Of a DNA stretch of 64,000 bases, positions 54,045-62,459 are shown one piece after another. Both the position numbers and the translations under genes were made by a program. The notes under the pieces are model-generated. The model saw only the letters and a list, made by a program, of their open reading frames with translations. It had not been told where the DNA came from and searched no databases. This DNA is from Lwoffella lincolnii (lineage in GTDB: Bacteria; Pseudomonadota; Gammaproteobacteria; Pseudomonadales; Moraxellaceae), in contig NZ_MUYT01000004.1 of NCBI RefSeq assembly GCF_002014765.1, positions 372,001 through 436,000 of the forward strand, given 5' to 3'. Numbering within the stretch: the stretch's first letter is position 1; every line of letters starts with the position of its first letter.

Positions 54045-55421
54045 GTGAATAACCCCATCAGATTGGCTGTTTTAGGACTTGGTACAGTTGGCACAGGTGT
54101 GGTTAACCTGTTAAAAGATAACCTGACAGAGCTAAAACGCAGAAGTGGCAAAGACATCATCATCACCCATGTTGGCACACGCCGACAACGTGATGACATA
54201 GACAGTCAAATTAAGCAAAATGCTGACTTAATGTCCATTGTTGCCAGCGATGATGTGGACATTGTCATTGAAGTCATTGGTGGCACAACAGTTGCCAAAG
54301 ACGTGATAACCCATGCCATTCAACATGGTAAGCATGTGGTAACTGCCAATAAAGCATTGTTGGCAGAGCATGGCAATGACATTTTTGCCTTAGCAGAACA
54401 ACATCATGTGCATGTGGCATTTGAAGCATCTGTGGCTGGGGGAATTCCGATTATTAAAGTCATGCGAGAATCCCTTGCTGCCAATAAAGTCGATTGGCTG
54501 GCTGGCATCATCAATGGGACAGGCAATTTTATTTTAAGTGAAATGCGTGATAAGGCAAGACCCTTTGCTGATGTGCTGAGCGAAGCACAGCAGTTAGGCT
54601 ATGCCGAAGCTGACCCCACCTTTGATGTGGAAGGCACAGACGCCGCTCATAAGTTGGCATTATTGGCATCGATTGCATTTGGTATGCCACTGGCTTTTGA
54701 ACATGTGTATTGCGAAGGCATCACCAAAATCACCAACCAAGACGTGATGTATGCCCAAGAGCTTGGCTATCGCATCAAACATTTGGGCTTTGCCAAACGT
54801 CGCACACTCAATGATGGCAACACAGGTATTGAATTACGAGTTCACCCCACTTTAATCCCAGAAGACACCTTGCTTGCTAATGTCAATGGCGTTAAAAATG
54901 CCGTGCTTATCGATGCTCACCCATTAGGACAAACCTTGTATTATGGCGATGGTGCAGGAGCAGGAGCAACCGCATCAGCAGTCATGGCAGATGTCATGGA
55001 TTTGGTGCGTGTGTTGAGTGTGGCAGATGGTGGGCATCATGTGCCACATTTATCCTACCACCCCGACCACTTAAACACACCCACATTATTACCTGCCGAA
55101 CAAATGCTCACAAGCTACTATTTACGCTTAACCACCCTAGACCACCCAGGGGTATTGGCAACCATCACACAGATTTTAAGCGATGCAGACATCAATATTG
55201 ATGCCATCTTACAACAGCCAGACCATGACCATAGTCATGATACATTGTTGCCAAATCAGCAACGTGAGCCGTCTGCCAATCATACCCCAAACATCGTACC
55301 TGTGGTGATTTTAACCCAACCCATCACCGAAAAAAACATGAATGATGCCATCACTAAAATGGAAGCACTGGACATCATCAAAGATAAAATCGTACGTATT
55401 CGCCTAGAAGAGCTGGATTAA
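54045..55421 (+). CDS. hom: Homoserine dehydrogenase
   Basis: A 458-residue enzyme reducing aspartate semialdehyde to homoserine. The NAD(P) loop is LAVLGLGTVGTGVVNLL, then TANKALLAEHG, FEASVAGGIPIIKVMRESLAAN, and INGTGNFILSEM with the catalytic Lys and Asp region DPTFDVEGTDAAHKLALLA. A C-terminal ACT domain (HPGVLATITQILSDADINIDAIL) gives feedback control by threonine. It contains a His/Asn-rich insert near 405-425. The start is GTG with GAGG upstream. thrC, which often follows, is absent. Confidence 0.95.
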   Translation: MNNPIRLAVLGLGTVGTGVVNLLKDNLTELKRRSGKDIIITHVGTRRQRDDIDSQIKQNADLMSIVASDDVDIVIEVIGGTTVAKDVITHAIQHGKHVVTANKALLAEHGNDIFALAEQHHVHVAFEASVAGGIPIIKVMRESLAANKVDWLAGIINGTGNFILSEMRDKARPFADVLSEAQQLGYAEADPTFDVEGTDAAHKLALLASIAFGMPLAFEHVYCEGITKITNQDVMYAQELGYRIKHLGFAKRRTLNDGNTGIELRVHPTLIPEDTLLANVNGVKNAVLIDAHPLGQTLYYGDGAGAGATASAVMADVMDLVRVLSVADGGHHVPHLSYHPDHLNTPTLLPAEQMLTSYYLRLTTLDHPGVLATITQILSDADINIDAILQQPDHDHSHDTLLPNQQREPSANHTPNIVPVVILTQPITEKNMNDAITKMEALDIIKDKIVRIRLEELD

Positions 55422-55452
55422 ACAACTGGATAAAGCAAAAAATCGTGATAAG

Positions 55453-55480
55453 AGTCTGCTTATGCCAAGCAGGCTTTTTT
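55453..55480 (+). terminator. Terminator of hom
   Basis: AGTCTGCTT and AAGCAGGCT pair around ATGCC and run into six T. It lies 32 bp after the hom stop. Confidence 0.85.
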
Positions 55481-55499
55481 ATCGGCCATTTTTTATCCT

Positions 55500-55827
55500 C
55501 CGTTGCCGTAAAACCACCGCCTTCAGGCGGTCGATATAAGGCAATTGTTAGATGCAATAAGTTTTGCTATACTCATCTCACTATATTCAATGTCTTACAT
55601 TCCAAAGTTAAGTTAAGACTAAATTGCGAGTGCGCAGTAACTTAACTGGTAAGACGTTTCCAAACACACACTTAAGCTAATTCGTGTCTATGACAATCCT
55701 AACGGTAGGATTAGCTTAAAATAAGAACCTAAGATGTACGGGCGGTTGCCACTATCTTAGGCTTGCGGTGGGGCTTCACCGTCTTGCAGAAGGAATCCCC
55801 GAACGATAGGGAGGGGAGGAAGTCAAA
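55500..55827 (+). mobile_element. Gene-less IS200/IS605-type element
   Basis: About 328 bp with the ends of an IS200/IS605-class transposon but no transposase or nuclease gene. The left end folds as TTGCC (55503-55507) / GGCAA (55540-55544) enclosing ACCGCC-TTCA-GGCGGT (55516-55531). The right end has the hairpin CCCC...GGGG (55797-55816) followed by agtcaaa, the same motif that closes the TnpB remnant at 0.68 kb. It separates the hom terminator from the thiolase gene, whose start is 30 bp beyond the end. Confidence 0.72.
55592..55816 (+). ncRNA. Candidate omega-RNA/HEARO-like structured RNA
   Basis: Nearly all of this stretch is in perfect stems: GTCTTAC/GTAAGAC (55592, 55649), AGTTAAGTTA/TAACTTAACT (55606, 55638), TTAAGCTAAT/ATTAGCTTAA (55672, 55710) enclosing ATCCTA/TAGGAT (55696, 55706), CCTAAGAT/ATCTTAGG (55728, 55754) and CGGTG/CACCG (55766, 55777). 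This density is far above background in the window. Inside an IS605-type element it resembles the guide RNAs of TnpB or IscB nucleases. Whether it is expressed is unknown. Confidence 0.6.
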
Positions 55828-55856
55828 TGACACACTGTTTAATAAAGGAATGAATC

Positions 55857-57047
55857 ATGTCAAACAATGCCACAGACCCAATTGTCATCGTAGGTGGTGC
55901 GCGCACTCCCATGGGTGGATTTCAAGGGGACTTATCACCACTGACCGCACCAGAACTTGGTGCTGCTGCCATTAAAGCTGCCGTTGAACGTGCTGGCATA
56001 CAACCTGCCGATGTTGATGAAGTCATCATGGGCTGTATCTTAAGTGCTGGTGTTGGTCAAGGCCCTGCCAGACAAGCCATGCGTAAGGCAGGATTGCCTG
56101 ATGACACCGCCGCCGTTACCATCAATAAACTGTGTGGCTCAGGTCTTAAAGCAGTCATGCAAGCTGCCGACAGCATCACCGCAGGCAGTGCCAACATCAT
56201 CGTTGCTGGTGGCATGGAGTCGATGACCAACGCCCCTTATCTGATGCCAAAATCTCGAGCTGGCTATCGCATGGGGCATCAAGAAGTCAAAGACCACATG
56301 TTCTTTGATGGCTTAGAAGATGCAGAAACAAATAAACTCATGGGACAATTCGCTCAAGAAATGGCAGACAAACGAGGCTACACTCGTGAGCAAATGGATA
56401 ACTTTGCCATCGAGTCATTAAACCGTGCCAACAACGCCATTGCTAAAGGGCATTTTAAAGACGAAATCGTTCCTGTTACCGCCAGCACTCGCAAAGGCGA
56501 CATCACCATCGACACCGACGAACAACCCGGTAATGCCAAAATCGATAAAATACCCAACTTACGCCCAGCATTTGCCAAAGATGGCACCATCACCGCCGCC
56601 AATTCAAGCTCCATTTCAGATGGTGGTGCTGCCGTCGTACTGATGAAACAAAGCCTTGCCAAAGAAAAAGGCTTAAACCCACTGGCTCACATCGTTGCTC
56701 ACACCACCAGCTCACGCCACCCCAGTGAGTTTACCATTGCCCCTGTTGGTGCCATTGACAAATTACTAAAAAAGACAGGCTGGCAAGCTGATGATGTCGA
56801 TTTATGGGAGATTAACGAAGCCTTTACCATGGTAACCATGGCAGCAATGGACGAGTTTAACCTTGACCATGACAAAGTCAACATCGAAGGCGGCGCTTGT
56901 GCGTTAGGTCACCCCATCGGCTGTTCTGGAACTCGTATTTTATGGACACTCATCAACTCACTCAAACGCACAGGTGGCAAAAAAGGCGTGGCAACCTTGT
57001 GCATTGGAGGTGGTGAAGCGGTGGCGGTTGCCATTGAGATGCTCTAA
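55857..57047 (+). CDS. Acetyl-CoA C-acetyltransferase (thiolase)
   Basis: A 396-residue biosynthetic-type thiolase. The acyl-accepting Cys 93 is in INKLCGSGLKAVMQAA, GGMESMTNAPYLMPKSRAGYRMG is the CoA-binding loop region, and the catalytic His and second Cys lie in CALGHPIGCSGTRI and CIGGGEA. It condenses two acetyl-CoA or cleaves acetoacetyl-CoA; PhaA and AtoB types cannot be separated without partners. AAGGA lies 8 nt before the ATG. Any promoter within 100 bp upstream would lie inside the IS605-type element. Confidence 0.93.
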   Translation: MSNNATDPIVIVGGARTPMGGFQGDLSPLTAPELGAAAIKAAVERAGIQPADVDEVIMGCILSAGVGQGPARQAMRKAGLPDDTAAVTINKLCGSGLKAVMQAADSITAGSANIIVAGGMESMTNAPYLMPKSRAGYRMGHQEVKDHMFFDGLEDAETNKLMGQFAQEMADKRGYTREQMDNFAIESLNRANNAIAKGHFKDEIVPVTASTRKGDITIDTDEQPGNAKIDKIPNLRPAFAKDGTITAANSSSISDGGAAVVLMKQSLAKEKGLNPLAHIVAHTTSSRHPSEFTIAPVGAIDKLLKKTGWQADDVDLWEINEAFTMVTMAAMDEFNLDHDKVNIEGGACALGHPIGCSGTRILWTLINSLKRTGGKKGVATLCIGGGEAVAVAIEML

Positions 57048-57152
57048 ACCTTAGTATGAACACCTTACCACATGCTACGGTTAACCTGCGATTAATGTGG
57101 CATGGTTAACTTAGCATATCTTAGTGTGTGGTTTTTTAGTACATGCTTAACA

Positions 57153-57181
57153 AAAAAGACCCCAAAACAGGGGTCTTTTTT
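57153..57181 (+). terminator. Terminator of the thiolase gene
   Basis: AAAAAGACCCC and GGGGTCTTTTT pair perfectly around AAAACA, followed by further T. Confidence 0.92.
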
Positions 57182-57577
57182 TACTGGCATCAGTTTGGTT
57201 ACATTGGATAACATACCTTTACTCAAAGATACCCTTTATTCACCAGTTTATACACTTTGCTACTTTTTGCCTATAGTTCAATCAACCTTGCATTGATAAG
57301 ATGAACATCATTCAAATAAACAATGAGCATTATTAAGACAGTCATCAAGTTAATCAAAATGTCCGATTTTCATTGATGGTTTTTTTATTGATGGTTGATG
57401 GATTTTCGATAATCAGATGATTGATTATCATCAATGAATTTTTATCCATCATTTTGTACAAAGGATTGGTTAATATGCTGGATAATAACAGTGTATTCAG
57501 CCACTCACAACCCCTTCCCTTTCTGTTCTATGTTAATTTTAGAAAGGTCATACCAACGATAATTTAAGGAAATATTT
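57182..57577. other. Intergenic region before the PRC/DUF2382 gene
   Basis: No gene is supported. Repeated TTGATGG and a self-complementary tgattgattatcatcaatga stretch (57418-57438) are visible, plus an AAGGA 10 nt before the next start codon. Nothing else stands out. Confidence 0.3.
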
Positions 57578-58420
57578 ATGAGTCAGTTAATTCGCTTAAA
57601 AGACATTCAAGCCACTCACGCCGATTTATTGGGTGATGATTACTACAACCCAACTGGCAAAACTGCCTATGCCCGTAATGAAGATAAAGTGGGTAAAATT
57701 GATGGTGCGTTGGTAGAAGACACCACTGGCAAAATCCGTTACTTAATCACTGATGTTGGTGGTTGGTTTAGTGAAAAATTGGTATTGGTGCCAGCTGGGT
57801 TGGCTCGTATTGTTGGTGATGATGTGTTCTTTGACTCACTAACCAAAGCTCAAGTTGAGTCCATGGAAGCTTATGATGAAGATTATCAGTATTCTTATGA
57901 TGAGCAATACCAAAAAGATCGCCAAGCTTTTGTGGCTGATACATTATCCGATGAAGAGCGTGTTGACCTTAAAGAAGAACATTACAACGCCCCTAACACC
58001 CTTGAGTTATTAGAAGAGCGTTTGACTGTCAATAAAGACCGCATCGTTTCTGGATTGGTTAAGATTGGCAAGCATGTCGTCTCTGAAGACCGCAAAGTTG
58101 AAGTTGAATTAGAAGAAGAGCGTGCCCATATCCAACGTAACGAAGTGAACCGACCAACTGACCGTACCATCGGTGAGGGAACTGAATCTGTTGAAGTTCA
58201 GCTTGAAGCAGAGCGTGCCAATGTGTCCAAACAAACCTATGTGACCGAAGAAGTCAGCCTTGGTAAAACCACAGAACGTCATGTTGAAACCATCATTGAG
58301 ACCATTCGCCGTGAAGAATTAGATGTTGATAATGATGGTAACATCGTCGATAAAACTGGCAACATCGTTACTCGTGATGACATCACCGCTGATGATGTTC
58401 GCAAATATCGTAACAAATAA
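57578..58420 (+). CDS. PRC-barrel and DUF2382 (YsnF/AvaK-like) stress protein
   Basis: A 280-residue acidic soluble protein. Residues about 18-100 are a PRC barrel (DKVGKIDGALVEDTTGKIRYLITDVGGWFSEKLVLVPA; note GKIDGxLVD and YLxVxxG). Residues about 145-260 are DUF2382: LELLEERLTVNKDRIVSGLVKIGKHVVSE, then VEVELEEERAHIQRNEVNR, and EVSLGKTTERHVETI. Relatives are induced by general stress or desiccation. It is followed by two terminator hairpins and a second DUF2382 gene. Confidence 0.92.
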   Translation: MSQLIRLKDIQATHADLLGDDYYNPTGKTAYARNEDKVGKIDGALVEDTTGKIRYLITDVGGWFSEKLVLVPAGLARIVGDDVFFDSLTKAQVESMEAYDEDYQYSYDEQYQKDRQAFVADTLSDEERVDLKEEHYNAPNTLELLEERLTVNKDRIVSGLVKIGKHVVSEDRKVEVELEEERAHIQRNEVNRPTDRTIGEGTESVEVQLEAERANVSKQTYVTEEVSLGKTTERHVETIIETIRREELDVDNDGNIVDKTGNIVTRDDITADDVRKYRNK

Positions 58421-58466
58421 TCCCAAACGATGGTCTGATTCCAGCAATCATGCCATAACCATACCA

Positions 58467-58500
58467 AAACAACAACTGCCTGGCTTGGTGGTTGTTGTTT
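58467..58500 (+). terminator. First hairpin after the PRC/DUF2382 gene
   Basis: AAACAACAAC (58467-58476) and GTTGTTGTTT (58491-58500) pair perfectly; the T-run is short. Confidence 0.6.
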
Positions 58501-58514
58501 AAGTGGTTCTTATA

Positions 58515-58546
58515 AGTCAGAAGCAGATGCTTTCTGGCTTTTTTTA
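58515..58546 (+). terminator. Second hairpin after the PRC/DUF2382 gene
   Basis: AGTCAGAAGC pairs with GCTTTCTGGCT (one bulge, one G-T pair), followed by eight T. This is the stronger of two terminators in series. Confidence 0.8.
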
Positions 58547-58642
58547 TCATATCAGTCATCAATCATATCGTTGACAACCTAATCATGAATGACTTAATCA
58601 TTGATGATTTATCAGCAGACAACAGGCAAAAAGGACACAATC

Positions 58643-59212
58643 ATGCCAAATCAAACCAATCAAAATGGCCAAACCCAATCACATGACCAGCCAAATAGCC
58701 AGCTAAATAACCAATCCAATAACATGGTGGATAATCAATCAAAACAAACAGATGAAACATCGGCTAAACACACATTAGAGTTATTAGAAGAGCGGGCAAT
58801 TGTCAATAAAGAACGGGTCATCACAGGTAAGGTTCGTATCAGTAAACGCACAGAAAATAAGGTTGTGCATGTGCCAGTTGAGTTGACTGAAGAAACGCTA
58901 ATCATTGAGATAGATAGCCGTGGACATCAGGCATTGTTTGATGGCAATGCAGATGATGTGTTTGTCGAAAACAAAACCCAAGCCAACCCCATTCAGATAC
59001 TTATCAATGGAGAGATGCGTGTCTTAGGGAACGAGCCTATCGAGTTAAAGGTCGCTAAAGATGTTGCCACCATCAGCACACAGACTTATGTTGCTGAAGC
59101 CATTAACATTGATACCATCAGCCATCACCATATCGAAGAAGTGGCTTATCAGTTGCGTCATGAAGTGTTGGACATTGATGAGAAACGGTTTGATACAGAT
59201 GACAATGGTTAA
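58643..59212 (+). CDS. DUF2382 protein lacking the PRC domain
   Basis: A 189-residue paralogue of the preceding gene, from the ATG at 58643, which has AAGGA 7 nt upstream; the frame extends 14 codons further without conservation. The first 45 residues are Asn/Gln-rich and disordered. TLELLEERAIVNKERVITGKVRISKRTE and HVPVELTEETLIIEI match the DUF2382 half of the neighbour, and STQTYVAEAINIDTISHHHIEEVAYQ matches its end. It probably arose by tandem duplication with loss of the PRC barrel. Confidence 0.85.
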   Translation: MPNQTNQNGQTQSHDQPNSQLNNQSNNMVDNQSKQTDETSAKHTLELLEERAIVNKERVITGKVRISKRTENKVVHVPVELTEETLIIEIDSRGHQALFDGNADDVFVENKTQANPIQILINGEMRVLGNEPIELKVAKDVATISTQTYVAEAINIDTISHHHIEEVAYQLRHEVLDIDEKRFDTDDNG

Positions 59213-59299
59213 AAAAAGCAATCAATAAAAAAAGCAATGGATAACAGACAGGTAATGACGCTTAAGCTTAAAACCATTGACTTAAAGCCATTGACCAAG

Positions 59300-59331
59300 C
59301 AAAATCCCCAACAGTGCCAGGGATTTTGTTT
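59300..59331. terminator. Bidirectional terminator between DUF2382 gene and secA
   Basis: CAAAATCCC (59300-59308) and GGGATTTTG (59320-59328) form a perfect 9-bp stem between two convergent genes, with T-rich sequence on both sides. Confidence 0.75.
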
Positions 59332-59363
59332 GTGTTCGATTGTTTTTGTTATAATCAGTTCTA

Positions 59364-62228
59364 TTAAAGTTTGCCGTGGCATTGCTTGTATTTTAGTCCA
59401 GAACCACAAGGACAAGAGGCATTACGACTGAGGTTGAGATGAGCATAAGGATTGGCACTGTGGTTATTATCCATGCTGTCAGTACCCTGCCGTTGGGTAT
59501 TGGTGGCTGTTTGGGTGGCTTGTCCTTGTTGCATCATGGCAGTGGCGGCTGAGCTGATGCCTTTTTGAAAGGTCATGCTCATATTGGTGCGTGGACGTGA
59601 TTGGTGATTGATGGGCTGAGTGTCTGCTTCACCACCCATCAAGCTGCCTGCCTGCTGATGTTCAAACTGCATCTGCATTCGTTCGGCTGCCAAACGACGC
59701 TCTTCTTGTAAGGCTTTAATCTCTTCTGGGGTAGGCACATGCACACGGGATAAGTCTTGCACTGTGTCTGAGCGGATAGCCCCTAACATGGACTGGAATA
59801 AATCAAATGATTCTCGTTTATATTCTTGTTCAGGGTTTTTTTGGGCATAGCCACGCAAGTGAATGCCTTTGCGTAATTGATCCATTTGGGTAAGATGTTC
59901 TTTCCAGTGGCGGTCAAGACTTTGAAGCATCAGATGTCGCTCTAGGCGACTGGCATTTTCTTCACCCATTTGTTCACGGCGTTGATTAAATCTGAGCAAA
60001 GCAGTATCAATGATTTTATTTCTTAACGCTTCTTCGTCCAAACGTCTATCAGCATCTAACCAGTCATTGATGGGCATGTAGGCTTTAAATTCATCTTCCA
60101 GTTCATCTTCCAGTCCATCAATATTCCATTGGTCTTCAATAGAGCCTGGTGGGATAAATTGGTCGATTAATGCGTGATAGACACTGTGGTGCATGTCGAT
60201 GATGGCATCTTTAAGTTCAGATTCTGCCAACAGCTCATCTCGCTGTTTGTAGATGACTTTACGCTGTTCGTTGGCGATGTCGTCATATTTCAGCAAGTTT
60301 TTGCGGGCATCAAAATCTCGTGCTTCAACTTTGCCTTGAGCATTTTCGATGGAACGAGACACCATTTTATGCTCAATGGCCTCATCTTCTTTGAGTCCAA
60401 GCGACCGCATCATGTTCACCACACGTTCACCTGCAAATATTCGCATCAAGTCATCTTCCAATGATAAGAAAAATCGTGACATGCCGGGGTCACCTTGTCG
60501 CCCTGCTCGCCCACGGAGTTGGTTGTCAATACGGCGTGACTCGTGACGTTCTGAACCGATGATGTGTAGACCACCTGCCTCTACCACTTGTTGATGCTTG
60601 ATTTGCCATGATTGCTTCAATTGTTCTTTATCAGCAACGCTAAGCTCATCTGGGTTTTCAATTTGGGCCAACCAGTTACCACCCAAAATGATGTCTGTGC
60701 CACGCCCTGCCATGTTGGTGGCGATGGTAACCGCTTTTGGGCTGCCAGCTTGGGCGATGATTTCCGCTTCACGTTCGTGCTGTTTGGCGTTTAATACGTT
60801 GTGTTTGATGCCCGCTTGATCCAGTAGGTAAGACAGCTCTTCGCTGGCTTCAATGGTGGCAGTACCGACAAGAACGGGGGCGCCTTTTTGTTGGATTTGC
60901 TGAATTTCTCGGATAATGCCTTGGTATTTACCCAATTTGGTTAAAAAAATCTGGTCGTCCATGTCAATGCGAGCAATGGGTCGATGGGTGGGGATAATCA
61001 CCACGTCCAAATCATAAGTGGATTTAAATTCTGCCGCTTCGGTGTCAGCAGTGCCTGTCATGCCAGAGAGTTTGTCATATAAGCGAAAGTAGTTTTGAAA
61101 GGTGGTGGTTGCCATGGTTTGGTTTTCGGGTTGAATGTCTACCCCTTCTTTGGCTTCCATCGCCTGATGTAAGCCTTCTGACCAGCGTCTGCCCGGCATG
61201 GTTCGCCCTGTGTTTTCGTCAACAATCACCACCTCACCTTCGTGAACAATGTAGTTGATGTTTTTGATGAATAAATGATGGGCTCGAATGGCTGCCTGCA
61301 CATGAGCCAGTAAAGGCAAGCGACTTGGATTGTAAAGACTTTCATTATCGGCAAGTAGGCCTTTTTCTGTCAAAAAATCTTCGATTTTTTCATAGCCTTT
61401 TTCACTGATTTCTATGGTGCGGTTTTTTTCATCAACCCAAAAGTCTTCATCTTCGTTATGTTTGTTGGCTTCTTCATCTTTGGAGCGTTTAAGACGGGGA
61501 ATAATGTCGTTGATGAGTTGGTACATGTGGGCAGAATCTTCAGCCTGCCCTGAGATGATAAGTGGGGTACGAGCTTCGTCAATTAAGATGGAATCAATTT
61601 CATCAATGATGCAATAATTAAGTGGTCGTTGTTTTTTTTCATCAAGGCTAAAAACCATGTTATCACGCAGATAGTCAAATCCGTATTCGTTATTTGTACC
61701 ATAAGTGATGTCGGCTTGATAAGCATCAACTTTTTCTTGTGGGGGCTGTTGTGAATAAATCACGCCAATGCTCAGACCCAAAAAATTAAATAAAGGCTGG
61801 TTAAGTTCGGCATCACGTTTGGCAAGATAGTCATTAACCGTTACCACATGCACGCCTTTACCGCTGATGGCGTTGAGATAAATCGCTAAAGTTGCCATCA
61901 GTGTTTTGCCTTCACCTGTTTTCATTTCAGCAATTTTGCCTTCGTGTAAGGTGATGCCACCAATCAACTGTACGTCATAATGACGCATTCCTGTGATGCG
62001 AATGGACGCTTCTCGGCACACCGCAAAGGCTTCTGCTAACAGACCATCTAAACTTTCTCCATTGTCATATCGTTGTTTAAATTCAGCAGTTTTGGCAGTT
62101 AGCTCAGCATCGCTTAAGGCTTGAATGGTTGGCTCTAAGGCATTGATTTTTTCTACACTGCGACGCATGCGTTTGAGTTCACGGTCGTTTTTTGTGCCGA
62201 TGACCTTGCTGACGACTTTTTGTAACAT
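59364..62228 (-). CDS. secA: Preprotein translocase ATPase SecA
   Basis: A 954-residue motor that drives unfolded preproteins through SecYEG. Walker A is MKTGEGKT (102-109), the DEAD-like motif is in YCIIDEIDSILIDEARTPLII, and ATNMAGRGTDIILGG with RGRAGRQGDPG form the second motor domain. The C-terminus CPCGSGLKYKQCHG is the zinc-binding SEC-C motif for SecB. A Gln/Ala/Thr-rich linker of about 60 residues separates it from the scaffold. AGGT lies 7 nt before the ATG. Divergent from mutS. Confidence 0.98.
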   Translation of the reverse strand: MLQKVVSKVIGTKNDRELKRMRRSVEKINALEPTIQALSDAELTAKTAEFKQRYDNGESLDGLLAEAFAVCREASIRITGMRHYDVQLIGGITLHEGKIAEMKTGEGKTLMATLAIYLNAISGKGVHVVTVNDYLAKRDAELNQPLFNFLGLSIGVIYSQQPPQEKVDAYQADITYGTNNEYGFDYLRDNMVFSLDEKKQRPLNYCIIDEIDSILIDEARTPLIISGQAEDSAHMYQLINDIIPRLKRSKDEEANKHNEDEDFWVDEKNRTIEISEKGYEKIEDFLTEKGLLADNESLYNPSRLPLLAHVQAAIRAHHLFIKNINYIVHEGEVVIVDENTGRTMPGRRWSEGLHQAMEAKEGVDIQPENQTMATTTFQNYFRLYDKLSGMTGTADTEAAEFKSTYDLDVVIIPTHRPIARIDMDDQIFLTKLGKYQGIIREIQQIQQKGAPVLVGTATIEASEELSYLLDQAGIKHNVLNAKQHEREAEIIAQAGSPKAVTIATNMAGRGTDIILGGNWLAQIENPDELSVADKEQLKQSWQIKHQQVVEAGGLHIIGSERHESRRIDNQLRGRAGRQGDPGMSRFFLSLEDDLMRIFAGERVVNMMRSLGLKEDEAIEHKMVSRSIENAQGKVEARDFDARKNLLKYDDIANEQRKVIYKQRDELLAESELKDAIIDMHHSVYHALIDQFIPPGSIEDQWNIDGLEDELEDEFKAYMPINDWLDADRRLDEEALRNKIIDTALLRFNQRREQMGEENASRLERHLMLQSLDRHWKEHLTQMDQLRKGIHLRGYAQKNPEQEYKRESFDLFQSMLGAIRSDTVQDLSRVHVPTPEEIKALQEERRLAAERMQMQFEHQQAGSLMGGEADTQPINHQSRPRTNMSMTFQKGISSAATAMMQQGQATQTATNTQRQGTDSMDNNHSANPYAHLNLSRNASCPCGSGLKYKQCHGKL

Positions 62229-62333
62229 AACTTTTACCTGGATTAATCAATGCGATGGACCATGACAGAGAGTGTCTGTTGTCATTGTCCCATCTTTTTA
62301 ATGTCTGCTTGATATGGATAATAAAAAAATGGG

Positions 62334-62359
62334 TTATCACACATGGGGGCGTGTGATAA
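62334..62359. promoter_or_regulatory. Inverted repeat in the secA-mutS intergenic region
   Basis: TTATCACAC and GTGTGATAA are a perfect 9-bp inverted repeat with an 8-bp spacer. It lies just downstream of a minus-strand TATAAT (62373-62368), so it would form a hairpin at the 5' end of the secA message or serve as an operator. No regulator is identified. Confidence 0.5.
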
Positions 62360-62459
62360 ATTTGCCTATTATATATGGTAACGGTTCAGATAGATACAAG
62401 GTTAAACAGGTAAACATGTTACACTATCGCTGATTTTTTTATTTTATGATTTGAACGTT

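Noticed and set aside
55445..55645. 66-residue plus-strand ORF after hom
   Set aside because: It reads through the hom terminator and the left-end hairpin of the IS605-type element, so it is not a gene.
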